Source of the DNA: Syntrophaceae bacterium UBA5744
Lineage (GTDB): Bacteria > Desulfobacterota > Syntrophia > Syntrophales > UBA2192
Assembly: GCA_002419215.1 (NCBI GenBank)
Contig: DIFQ01000088.1
Span: 1-16,877, forward strand
Direction of reading: 5' to 3'
Length of the DNA stretch: 16,877 nucleotides
The notes beneath the pieces were generated by a model. It saw only the letters and a list, made by a program, of their open reading frames with translations, did not search any database and was not told the DNA's origin. A program made the translations under genes and the position numbers. This document shows positions 5,912-12,927 of the stretch, in pieces. Within the stretch, counting starts at the first letter, position 1. The number at the start of each line of letters is the position of its first letter.

Positions 5912-8452
5912 ATGTCCTGTCATGGACCCGAACGGAAACTGCTGGAGACGTTTCTTGCCCTCGTCGAGAAGCCGAGCCGCTACATCGGCGGCGAGGTCAA
6001 TGCCGCCAAAAAGGACCGCTCCGCCTGCCGCCTGAGCGTTGCCCTGGCCTTCCCCGACGCCTACGAAGTGGGCATGTCCCACCTGGGGCTCCAGATCCTC
6101 TACGCCATCCTGAATGCCCATCCTCAGATCTGTGCCGAGCGCGTCTATGCCCCCTGGCCCGACATGGAGGCGAGGCTCCGGTCAAACGGGCTCGCGCTGT
6201 CAAGCCTCGAGTCCGGTGCGGCGCTTTCGGAATTCGACCTCATCGGCTTTTCGCTGCAGTACGAGCTTTCCTACACGAATGTCCTCACCATGCTCGAGCT
6301 CGGGGGTGTGCCCCTGCGGGCTCGCGAGCGCCGCGAGGGGGACCCCGTTGTCATTGCCGGCGGGCCCTGCGTCTTCAACCCGCTGCCCATGGCGCCTTTC
6401 TTCGATGCCATCGCCATCGGGGAAGGCGAGGAGGTGATCTCGGAGATCGCCGGCGTGCTCCTCGAGGCGAAACAGAAGGGGCTCGCGCGCAAAGAGGTCC
6501 TCGAGCGGCTCTCGGGGATTGCCGGCCTGTTCGTCCCCTCGGTTTTCCGGGAAGGGACAAGGATCCGCAAGCGCATCATCCCCGACCTCGACCGGTGGCT
6601 GCTTCCCCTGAAGCCCGTCGTGCCGCTGATGAACACGATCCACGACCGCATCACCCTCGAGATCGCCCGGGGCTGCACGCGGGGGTGCCGGTTCTGCCAG
6701 GCAGGCATGGTCTGGCGTCCCGTGAGGGAGCGCAACCCCTCGACGCTTCTCACCATGGCCGAGGAGGCCCTCAAGGCCACGGGATACGACGAGATCACGC
6801 TGTTGTCGCTCAGCTCCGGCGACTACTCGCGTATCGAGCCGCTCCTGAAGGAGCTGATGGACCGTTACAGCGAGCGCCGTGTCGCCCTGGGGCTTCCGTC
6901 GCTTCGCGTGGAAACCCTGAGCCCGGCTCTCATCGAGCAGATCCGCAAGGTACGCAAGACCAGCTTTACCCTTGCCCCCGAGGCCGGGACCCGGCGCCTG
7001 CGGGACATCATCAACAAGGGAAACACCGAAGAGGATCTGATCGCCACGGCCCGGCGCATCTACGATGGGGGCTGGAAATCCATCAAGCTCTACTTCATGA
7101 TCGGCCTGCCCGGAGAGCAGGAGGAAGATCTGGAGGGGATTGCCGACCTTGCGCACCGCGTCATGAGGGAAGGGCGCGGCCGGCAGGTCACCGTCGGCCT
7201 TTCGACCCTGGTCCCCAAACCCCACACACCCTTCCAGTGGGTCCGTCAGGTCGGCCTCGAGGAGACCCTGGCAAAACAGGCCCACCTCAAGCGGCGCGTG
7301 AAGAACCGCAACATCAGCTTCAAGTGGCACGACGCCCGGATGAGTCTCCTGGAGGGGCTCTTCTCGAGGGGCGATGAGCGGCTCGCGGACCTGGTGGAGA
7401 GCGCCTGGCGCCGCGGCGCCCGTTTCGACGGCTGGAGCGATCAGTTCCGGTTCGAACTCTGGGAGGAGGCCCTCGGGGACAGGGGAATCCGTCTCGAGGA
7501 ATTCCTGCGTGAAAGGTCTCCCGGGGAAACCCTGCCGTGGGAACTCGTCGACACGGGACTCGACAGGGAATTTCTCCTCGACGAGCACGAGAAGTCGCAG
7601 CGGGGCGAAGCGACCCCCGACTGCCGCATCGAAGGGTGTTGCCGCTGCGGCGTGTGCGACGGCGAACTCATAGCCATCCGCGAGGCCGAGGAGGCCGCTG
7701 TGCCCCCGTCAGGGCAGGCGCAGTCAGCGGCGGTCACGCCCGGCCTGACGCGCTTGCGTTTCACCTTTGCGAAAACGGGGCCTGCCCGTTTCCTCTCCCA
7801 TCTCGAGGTGTCCTCCGCCCTGACCCGGGCGATCAAGCGAAGCGGCCTTACGCTGCGATACTCGGAGGGGTTCCATCCCCACCCGAAGGTCTCCTTCGCC
7901 TTTGCCACGGCCGTGGGGATGGAGAGCCTCGAGGAGTTTGCCGACATCCAGGTGGAAGACAGGCTGATCGATGCGGCCGCGATCACGGCGAGGATCAATG
8001 CAGCCCTGCCCGAAGGGCTTGCGGTCCGGCGGATCAGCCGTCCCGCCGCAGGCGATTCGTCGCTGGCGAAGCTCGTCCGGGGCTTTCGTTACCGCGTCGC
8101 GCTGCCGCCCGGTGACTGCACGGAAGGCTTGAGCGAGCTTATCTCGGGTTTTTTGGCCCAGTCGTCTTTTGTCGTGGAGCGCGAAGGGAAGGAAAAGACG
8201 ACCCGCAAGGACGTCCGGCCCTACGTGGAGGGGATTGCCCTGGATCGTGAAACGGGAAAGCTGGAGATGACGCTGCTGTTTTCCGAAGGCAGGACCGTGC
8301 GGCCCGCCGAGATCCTCACCCATGCCCTCGGGCTCGACCCGGGGACGGTCCTGCGTGCCGGGATAGTCAAGACGGAGACGATCCTTGCCAAAGAGAGGGA
8401 CGAGGCACAAGGGGGTAGGGACGAGGGTAGGAAAGAAAAAATAAAGGCATAA
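5912..8452 (+). CDS. B12-binding-like radical SAM protein fused to DUF2344 (TIGR03960/TIGR03936 type)
   Basis: The 846-residue protein combines an N-terminal cobalamin-binding-like region (about 1-230, with DAYEVGMSHLGLQIL), a radical SAM core and a C-terminal DUF2344 domain (about 612-790, opening RFTFAKTGPARFLSHLE and containing YSEGFHPHPKVSFA). The cluster-binding cysteines are C255, C259 and C262 in GCTRGCRFCQAG. A second cysteine group, CRIEGCCRCGVCDGE near residue 570-585, separates core and DUF2344. The substrate is not established to my knowledge; homologues often lie beside ribonuclease G and rplU-rpmA, hinting at an RNA or ribosome-related modification. ATG 5912 is preferred over GTG 5906 because AAAGGTGA then acts as Shine-Dalgarno. 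The basic C-terminal tail is encoded by an AGGGACG repeat array and may not be part of the ancestral protein. Confidence 0.9.
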   Translation: MSCHGPERKLLETFLALVEKPSRYIGGEVNAAKKDRSACRLSVALAFPDAYEVGMSHLGLQILYAILNAHPQICAERVYAPWPDMEARLRSNGLALSSLESGAALSEFDLIGFSLQYELSYTNVLTMLELGGVPLRARERREGDPVVIAGGPCVFNPLPMAPFFDAIAIGEGEEVISEIAGVLLEAKQKGLARKEVLERLSGIAGLFVPSVFREGTRIRKRIIPDLDRWLLPLKPVVPLMNTIHDRITLEIARGCTRGCRFCQAGMVWRPVRERNPSTLLTMAEEALKATGYDEITLLSLSSGDYSRIEPLLKELMDRYSERRVALGLPSLRVETLSPALIEQIRKVRKTSFTLAPEAGTRRLRDIINKGNTEEDLIATARRIYDGGWKSIKLYFMIGLPGEQEEDLEGIADLAHRVMREGRGRQVTVGLSTLVPKPHTPFQWVRQVGLEETLAKQAHLKRRVKNRNISFKWHDARMSLLEGLFSRGDERLADLVESAWRRGARFDGWSDQFRFELWEEALGDRGIRLEEFLRERSPGETLPWELVDTGLDREFLLDEHEKSQRGEATPDCRIEGCCRCGVCDGELIAIREAEEAAVPPSGQAQSAAVTPGLTRLRFTFAKTGPARFLSHLEVSSALTRAIKRSGLTLRYSEGFHPHPKVSFAFATAVGMESLEEFADIQVEDRLIDAAAITARINAALPEGLAVRRISRPAAGDSSLAKLVRGFRYRVALPPGDCTEGLSELISGFLAQSSFVVEREGKEKTTRKDVRPYVEGIALDRETGKLEMTLLFSEGRTVRPAEILTHALGLDPGTVLRAGIVKTETILAKERDEAQGGRDEGRKEKIKA

Positions 8453-8499
8453 GAAAATCAGGCGGGTTTACCTGTCCCTACACCCCGGTCCCTGGTCCC
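8396..8499. repeat. Inverted pair of 7-bp tandem arrays (AGGGACG type) between convergent genes
   Basis: Left arm 8396-8430: AGGGACG, AGGCACA, AGGGGGT, AGGGACG, AGGGTAG. Right arm 8472-8499: CTGTCCC, TACACCC, CGGTCCC, TGGTCCC. The left arm lies inside the 3' end of the radical SAM gene and encodes its ERDEAQGGRDEGR tail. The right arm overlaps the 3' end of the GGDEF gene and supplies its EKGPGTGV terminus and TAG stop. The pair spans the whole 25-nt gap between the two stop codons. Confidence 0.88.
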
Positions 8500-9434
8500 T
8501 TTTCTTCACCGGTCACTGTCTTCCGCCGGTCCCACCGGAAACAGCTTCCCTGGAACTGCTTGGCGTACTTCTTCATCTCCGAGGCCCGCTCCGTCATCTC
8601 GCCGAAGTGGCTGAAGCTGCCCGTTGCCGTGTCGGTGATCCCGATGGAGATGCTGGTGAAGGGGAAGGTCCGCTCGTTTCCCTGGCGGTCCACCGACTGG
8701 ATGAACCCCCGCTCCCGGTCCTCGGGGTCATAGAAGCCGGGGATCAGCTGATCGAAGGTGGTGACGAGCTCCTGCGAGGCGGCCTCGATGTGTTCCGGGC
8801 TCATGATGTAGACGAAGTCGTCGCCCCCGATGTGGCCCACGAAACTTCGCTCCCGCTGCTTGTCCTTCACGGCGCTGAGGATGAGCCGCCCCGTGATGCG
8901 GATGATGTCATCGCCCCGGGAGAAGCCGTACTTGTCGTTGAGGGGCTTGAACAGGTCCAGGTCGGCCCAGGCAAGGGCGAAGGGCTCCCCCCGGTCGATC
9001 CGCTCCTGGATCTCCCGGTTGATGGAGATGTTGCCGGGGAGCCGCGTGAGGGGGTTGATCTCCACGATCCTCTCCGAGCGCAGGATGCAGAGGTTGACCC
9101 GCCTCAGAATCTCCTTCTCCAGGGCCTTTCGCCAGATGTAATCCTCGAACAGCAGGGTGTCCCACTGCGGGAAGGCAGCCTCGCTGCTCAGCACGGCCAG
9201 CACCGTCAGGTTGCGGAACATGGGGTCTTCCTTGAGCTGGCTCAGCGAGCCGACGGAGCTGAGGTCCCTCGGGTCTACGTCCAGGACGATGAGATCGGGC
9301 GGGCTCGTGCTGCAGATGAGGCCCATGGCTGACTGGATGCTGTCGAAGAGGATGACCTGACAGCTTTGCCGGATCTGATTTTCCACGGTGCTCGTGAGCA
9401 CCATGTCCCGGGAGATGACTATAACCGTTTTCAC
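8478..9434 (-). CDS. Receiver-like domain plus GGDEF domain protein (putative diguanylate cyclase)
   Basis: Residues 1-120 look like a response-regulator receiver (MKTVIVISRD opening strand; D52 in LIVLDVD as candidate phosphoacceptor). Residues 125-300 form a GGDEF domain with LTRLPGN, DLDLFKPLNDKYGFSRGDD and the active-loop motif GGDDF (203-207). Diguanylate cyclases make c-di-GMP from two GTP; the D for E change at the fourth motif position is a conservative variant whose activity cannot be judged here. The product-inhibition RxxD site is absent: the aligned residues are R194-E-R-S197. The start is GTG, chosen because the first receiver strand begins at once; AAGGAG lies about 12 nt upstream, farther than usual. 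The last eight codons and the stop come from a repeat array. It is downstream of an HDOD gene, separated by another repeat element. Confidence 0.88.
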   Translation of the reverse strand: MKTVIVISRDMVLTSTVENQIRQSCQVILFDSIQSAMGLICSTSPPDLIVLDVDPRDLSSVGSLSQLKEDPMFRNLTVLAVLSSEAAFPQWDTLLFEDYIWRKALEKEILRRVNLCILRSERIVEINPLTRLPGNISINREIQERIDRGEPFALAWADLDLFKPLNDKYGFSRGDDIIRITGRLILSAVKDKQRERSFVGHIGGDDFVYIMSPEHIEAASQELVTTFDQLIPGFYDPEDRERGFIQSVDRQGNERTFPFTSISIGITDTATGSFSHFGEMTERASEMKKYAKQFQGSCFRWDRRKTVTGEEKGPGTGV

Positions 9435-9488
9435 GTCGCGACGCTTCTCCTTTTGCAGTGCCGGCCGCTGAGCCTCAGACCCATGATC

Positions 9489-9560
9489 AGGAAGTTAGGA
9501 AGCGAGGAAGAGCGGAAAAGAATGGGTCCGCTCTTCCTAACTTCGGATCTTCCGATCTTC
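9489..9560. repeat. Inverted pair of 8-bp tandem arrays (AGGAAGTT type) with a perfect 12-bp stem
   Basis: Left arm 9489-9520: AGGAAGTT, AGGAAGCG, AGGAAGAG, CGGAAAAG. Right arm 9529-9560: CGCTCTTC, CTAACTTC, GGATCTTC, CGATCTTC. The core is a perfect 12-bp inverted repeat, AGGAAGAGCGGA (9505-9516) with its complement (9527-9538) around a 10-nt loop. It lies in the 186-nt gap between the HDOD and GGDEF genes, so it would be a stable hairpin in a shared transcript. Confidence 0.9.
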
Positions 9561-9620
9561 GCGAAGTTGATGCTTGAGGCTTATGGAAACGGAACGAGGG
9601 ACTCGACCCCGGCTGTGAGA

Positions 9621-10460
9621 TCAGGTCCTGAACTCCTCCTCCGTCTGTTCGACGGAGTCTTCCAGTTCCTTGAGGACTTCCCGGAGATCCGCCTCTGCGA
9701 GGCCAAGGGTCTCCCAGGCCTTGGGGTTCACCTCGGGGACCAGGTTGTCGCCCGAGAACCCCAGCCCCCTTGCCTTTACGAGGACATCGGCCATGTGGAC
9801 GATCGCCGTCTCGAGGGGCGCCAGCGTCGAGACCTGGGGGCGGTGGTGGTTTTCGATGCAGTCGCAAAGCTTCTTGGGGAAGTGCCATTTTTCCGACAGC
9901 CATCCTGCAACGGCGGCATGCGTTTCGGAGAAGTGGTTGCGTTCGGCTTCGAAGATGCTGATCCCGGCCGCCCCGGCCTCTTTGACCGTCCTGTCGTATT
10001 CCTCCGGGTACATGAGAGTCAGGATGACCTTGCCCACGTCGTGCAGCAGCCCGGCCACGAAGACCTCCTCGGGTTCCTTGAGGCCCTTCTTCTGGGCGAG
10101 GACCTTCGATGCGATGGCAACGCCGATGGAGTGCTCTCTCAGGCCGATCATGGCCTTGTGCATGATCTCGAAGACGGAGACGCTCAGCAGCAGCCCCTTG
10201 ACCACGTTGAGGCCCAGGAGCATGACGGCATGGTTCACCGACGAGATCCGGCCCGGGAACCCGTAGAGGGCCGAGTTCACCATCTGGAGGATCTTGGTGG
10301 TGAGGGCCGGGTCTTTGGAGACGAAGTGGCTGATTTCATTGAGAGATATTTTCGGATTCTCGATGATCGTCGACAGCTGCTTCAGCACGCTGGGGATCGT
10401 GGGGATGTTGCTGATGTTCTCCACACGGGTCCGGAGGGCCTTGGGGTCCATTTTACTCAT
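9621..10460 (-). CDS. HDOD domain signalling protein
   Basis: The 279-residue protein is a single HDOD domain (about 12-215). It has the hallmark opening IPTIPSVLKQLSTIIENP, the KDPALTTKILQMVNSALYG helix pair (about 49-67), and an HD-like AGLLHDVGKVIL segment with H140-D141. Further histidines (H110, ENHHRP) are kept. HDOD proteins are regulators found with c-di-GMP and two-component systems; most are not proven enzymes. The ATG overlaps the end of the upstream small gene by 8 nt (ATGAGTAA), so the two are an operon. The C-terminus is acidic and coiled (EVLKELEDSVEQTEEEF). The neighbouring GGDEF protein suggests the same signalling route, which is inference. Confidence 0.92.
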   Translation of the reverse strand: MSKMDPKALRTRVENISNIPTIPSVLKQLSTIIENPKISLNEISHFVSKDPALTTKILQMVNSALYGFPGRISSVNHAVMLLGLNVVKGLLLSVSVFEIMHKAMIGLREHSIGVAIASKVLAQKKGLKEPEEVFVAGLLHDVGKVILTLMYPEEYDRTVKEAGAAGISIFEAERNHFSETHAAVAGWLSEKWHFPKKLCDCIENHHRPQVSTLAPLETAIVHMADVLVKARGLGFSGDNLVPEVNPKAWETLGLAEADLREVLKELEDSVEQTEEEFRT

Positions 10461-10749
10461 ACATGGCCTCGATGTGTTCTCTGACGGCTTTCTTGATGAG
10501 CGACATCTGGGGGTTGCCCGCGGTTTTGGCGAATCGCCTTTCCAGGGCGTCGAGGAGGTCTTCTTTCGGCTTGGCGGGTCTTGACGGGCCGTCGATGAAG
10601 ACGCTGTCCACGCCCATGTTCTCGATTTTCGAGATCCGGGACTCCGTCAATTCGGTCCCCTCGGCCATGAGGACCATGCCGGAGGAATTCATGAGGGGCC
10701 GGGCCAGCTTCATGCCTGCCTTGAGCTGCTCCACGGGGATCTTTGGCAT
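10453..10749 (-). CDS. Small beta-domain protein related to HD-GYP N-terminal regions
   Basis: The 98-residue protein begins MPKIPVEQLKAGMKLARPL and continues with GMVLMAEGTELTESRISKI and a GVDSVFIDG strand. This pattern (L-x-x-GM-x-LARP ... G-x-x-L-x-x-GT-x-LTE) is typical of the small domain preceding HD-GYP phosphodiesterases (DUF3391-like), here without an HD-GYP domain. The C-terminal half is a charged helix (EDLLDALERRFAK, KKAVREHIEAMYE). Fourteen further upstream codons are open, but ATG 10749 fits the domain start and has AAAGGA about 11 nt upstream. It is the first gene of the signalling trio; a role as adaptor or sensor partner of the HDOD protein is inference. Confidence 0.75.
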   Translation of the reverse strand: MPKIPVEQLKAGMKLARPLMNSSGMVLMAEGTELTESRISKIENMGVDSVFIDGPSRPAKPKEDLLDALERRFAKTAGNPQMSLIKKAVREHIEAMYE

Positions 10750-10794
10750 CTTTTCACTATCCTTTCGCGGACTTCCTGCCGGGGGGCACAATAC

Positions 10795-10911
10795 AGAAGT
10801 TGCGAAGCTGGGAAGATGAGAAGCTTGGATGGGCCGGCAGTCAGTCGCTTGCCTTCCGTTCTCCGAACTTCATAACTTCTAAGCTTCTTAACTTCTTACC
10901 TTCTTTCCGTT
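10795..10911. repeat. Inverted pair of 8-bp tandem arrays (GAAGTT type) in a divergent intergenic region
   Basis: Left arm 10795-10826: AGAAGTTG, CGAAGCTG, GGAAGATG, AGAAGCTT. Right arm 10864-10911: CGAACTTC, ATAACTTC, TAAGCTTC, TTAACTTC, TTACCTTC, TTTCCGTT. A GC mini-hairpin GGGGC-GAC-GCCCC follows at 10914-10926. This is the only pair in the window between divergent genes: it is upstream of both the signalling trio and the rplU promoter, within a 337-nt gene-free stretch. The remainder of that stretch (10927-11025) shows nothing I can name. Confidence 0.88.
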
Positions 10912-11025
10912 CAGGGGCGACGCCCCCGCAGAAGAGGTATGCAAATTCCGTGGGAAAATGATATAAGGAAGAAATGGATTTCCCGGATCGGCATTGGGAG
11001 CACGAATGCGGGCCGATAAAAAGTG

Positions 11026-11053
11026 TTGACAAACATCGATTTATCCATATAAT
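11026..11053 (+). promoter_or_regulatory. Near-consensus sigma-70 promoter for rplU-rpmA
   Basis: TTGACA (11026-11031) and TATAAT (11048-11053) are both perfect consensus hexamers with a 16-nt spacer. The predicted start near 11060 gives a leader of about 27 nt before rplU. A promoter this strong fits ribosomal protein genes. Confidence 0.9.
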
Positions 11054-11086
11054 CAGCGTTTTCAATTTCCTTTCAAGGAACCGGAT

Positions 11087-11398
11087 ATGTACGCAGTCAT
11101 CAAAACGGGCGGAAAACAGCACAGGGTCTCCGAAGGGGACGTCCTGAAGATTGAGAAACTCGCAGGTCAAAAGGGCGACACCGTCGTGTTCGAGGAGGTC
11201 CTCCTCGTATCGAAGGAAGACCAGACCCGCGTGGGCCAGCCGGTTGTCGAAGGCGCCAAGGTCGTCGGAGAGATCGTCCACCAGGGCAAGGGCCCCAAGA
11301 TCATCATCTTCAAGAAGAAGCGCCGCAAAGGGTTTCTCAAGAAGACGGGACACCGTCAGCCCCTCACAGAGGTCCGGATCAAGGAAATATCGCTCTAG
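11087..11398 (+). CDS. rplU: 50S ribosomal protein bL21
   Basis: The 103-residue protein is full length for bL21, a 23S rRNA-binding protein of the large subunit. It opens MYAVIKTGGKQHRVSEGDVL and contains the basic IIIFKKKRRKGFLKKTGHRQP segment that contacts rRNA, ending with a strand VRIKEISL. AAGGA lies about 9 nt upstream of the ATG. It is the first gene after the consensus promoter at 11026-11053 and is followed, after an unusually structured 160-nt spacer, by rpmA; this pairing is standard in bacteria. Confidence 0.98.
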   Translation: MYAVIKTGGKQHRVSEGDVLKIEKLAGQKGDTVVFEEVLLVSKEDQTRVGQPVVEGAKVVGEIVHQGKGPKIIIFKKKRRKGFLKKTGHRQPLTEVRIKEISL

Positions 11399-11419
11399 GA
11401 GATCAGATACCGATCAGAC

Positions 11420-11542
11420 AAACTTTTCAAAAGCGGCCGGATGCAAGGCCCCCGAGATCCCGAGGAGCGAGGCGTACCTGAGACGTACGTTGAGCGACGA
11501 GGGATGAGGGAAACGAAGCAGACGGGCGGTTTTCAAAAGTTT
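11420..11542 (+). repeat. Long imperfect hairpin filling the rplU-rpmA spacer
   Basis: Outer arms AAACTTTTCAAAA (11420-11432) and TTTTCAAAAGTTT (11530-11542) are complementary at 12 of 13 positions. Inside them two 45-nt segments face each other without gaps, ending in a perfect CGTAC/GTACG stem with a CTGAGA loop; about 24 of the 45 positions pair. Many mismatches are A-A or G-G and occur in blocks, with GAG/GCGA motifs on both sides. It is unlike the tandem arrays elsewhere in the window. It could be a dispersed repeat or a structured RNA domain between the two cistrons. Confidence 0.7.
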
Positions 11543-11558
11543 TACAGGAGAAAGAACG

Positions 11559-11813
11559 ATGGCACACAAAAAAGGCCAGGGTAGCACCCGAAACGGCAGA
11601 GACAGCAACTCCCAGCGCAGAGGGGTCAAGGCCTACGGCGGCGAAACCGTCAGCGCCGGTTCGATCATCATCCGGCAGCTCGGAACGAGAATCCACCCGG
11701 GACGCAATGTCGGCATCGGCAAGGACTATACGATATTCGCCAAGATTGACGGCGTCGTGAAGTATGAGCGCTTCGGGAAGGACCGCAAGAAGGTCAGCGT
11801 TTACGCATCCTAG
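11559..11813 (+). CDS. rpmA: 50S ribosomal protein bL27
   Basis: The 84-residue protein is standard for bL27, whose N-terminus reaches the peptidyl-transferase centre. It starts directly with AHKKGQGSTRNGRDS, so it lacks the cleavable extension seen in Firmicutes. The family core GGETVSAGSIIIRQLGTRIHPG and the C-terminal FGKDRKKVSVYAS are present. AGGAG is about 9 nt upstream of the ATG. A hairpin terminator 50 nt downstream separates it from obg. Confidence 0.98.
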   Translation: MAHKKGQGSTRNGRDSNSQRRGVKAYGGETVSAGSIIIRQLGTRIHPGRNVGIGKDYTIFAKIDGVVKYERFGKDRKKVSVYAS

Positions 11814-11863
11814 AGCGTCCTCAACTTTTTTGCGCCGCAGATACCGGCGATAAGGGATTGTCC

Positions 11864-11893
11864 AAGCCCTCGGTCAAATCGAGGGCTTTTTTA
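11864..11893 (+). terminator. Intrinsic terminator between rpmA and obg
   Basis: AAGCCCTCG (11864-11872) and CGAGGGCTT (11880-11888) form a perfect 9-bp stem with a 7-nt loop, followed by a T-run ending TTTTTTA. It ends only 12 nt before the obg start codon. It should end most rplU-rpmA transcripts; read-through or an unseen promoter must supply obg-proB. Confidence 0.9.
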
Positions 11894-11904
11894 TTGGAAA
11901 CGGC

Positions 11905-12927
11905 ATGAAATTCATCGACGAGGCAAAAATCTACGTCAAGGGGGGTGACGGGGGACGCGGTTGCGTCAGCTTCCGGCGGGAGAAGTACGTCCCGCGGGGC
12001 GGACCCAACGGGGGCGACGGCGGCAAGGGAGGCGACGTGATCATCGTTGCTTCAGCAACACACCGCACGCTTCTGGACCTCAAGTACCAGCAGCACCACG
12101 TGGCGCGCCACGGCGGCCACGGTGAGGGGAGCGACTGCACGGGACGCAATTCCGACGATGTGGTGATCCCCGTGCCGGTGGGGACCCTCGTCATGGATGA
12201 CGCCTCAGGGGATGTATTGGCGGACCTCGTCGAGGACGGCCAGCGTTTTGTCGTTGCAAAGGGGGGCCGGGGCGGCAAGGGAAACGCCTTCTTTAAAACC
12301 TCGACCAACCGGGCGCCCCGTTTCGCACAGCCGGGCGAGGAGGGCGAGGAACGCTGGGTCCGGCTGGAGCTGAAGCTTCTGGCCGACGTGGGAGTCATCG
12401 GGTTTCCCAATGCCGGCAAGTCGACGCTCATCTCCGTGGTCTCGGCGGCTAAGCCCAAGATCGCCGACTACCCTTTCACGACCCTCACTCCGAATCTCGG
12501 CGTCGTGAAATACAAGGATTTCGGCAGTTTCGTGATCGCCGACATCCCCGGTCTCATCGAGGGGGCCCATCAGGGCGTGGGGCTGGGCACTCGATTCCTC
12601 CGACACGTGGAGCGCACGGCCGTCCTGATCCATCTGCTGGACATCTCCGGCGAGTCCCCCGTGAGCGGATGGCACATTTTCGAAACGATCAACCGGGAGC
12701 TCGAACTCTACAGTCCCGGCCTCGCAGAGAAGCCCCAGGTCGTGGCGATCGGCAAGATGGACCTGCCGGAAACAAGGGAGCGGGCGAAAAAAGAAATTGA
12801 CTTCTTCAGGCGAAAAGGGATAGAAGTCTTTACAATTTCAGCAGTTACGGGAGAGGGCGTCCCCGCCCTGATCGCGGCTGTCGTGAAAAAATTGAAACGG
12901 GACCCTCGGGATGAACATGAGCACTGA
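11905..12927 (+). CDS. obg: GTPase Obg/CgtA
   Basis: Obg is an essential GTPase that acts in large-subunit assembly and stress signalling. The 340-residue protein has the glycine-rich Obg fold (1-158, with GGDGGRGCVSFRREK and GGRGGKGNAFF) and a G domain. The G domain shows G1 GFPNAGKS (166-173), switch II DIPGLIEGA (from 213) and G4 GKMD (283-286; G in place of the common N, a frequent variant in this family). There is no OCT domain, as in most Gram-negative members. A weak GGA box precedes the ATG, and a terminator ends 12 nt upstream, so expression is likely set by read-through. Its last 17 nt overlap proB. Confidence 0.97.
   Translation: MKFIDEAKIYVKGGDGGRGCVSFRREKYVPRGGPNGGDGGKGGDVIIVASATHRTLLDLKYQQHHVARHGGHGEGSDCTGRNSDDVVIPVPVGTLVMDDASGDVLADLVEDGQRFVVAKGGRGGKGNAFFKTSTNRAPRFAQPGEEGEERWVRLELKLLADVGVIGFPNAGKSTLISVVSAAKPKIADYPFTTLTPNLGVVKYKDFGSFVIADIPGLIEGAHQGVGLGTRFLRHVERTAVLIHLLDISGESPVSGWHIFETINRELELYSPGLAEKPQVVAIGKMDLPETRERAKKEIDFFRRKGIEVFTISAVTGEGVPALIAAVVKKLKRDPRDEHEH

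Noticed and set aside
9621..10460. HD-GYP phosphodiesterase
   Set aside because: The HD pair is present, but there is no GYP motif and the N-terminal pattern is that of HDOD proteins.
10453..10791. Longer form of the small beta-domain protein starting at 10791
   Set aside because: The extra 14 residues have no counterpart in the domain pattern, and the internal ATG at 10749 has a plausible ribosome-binding site.
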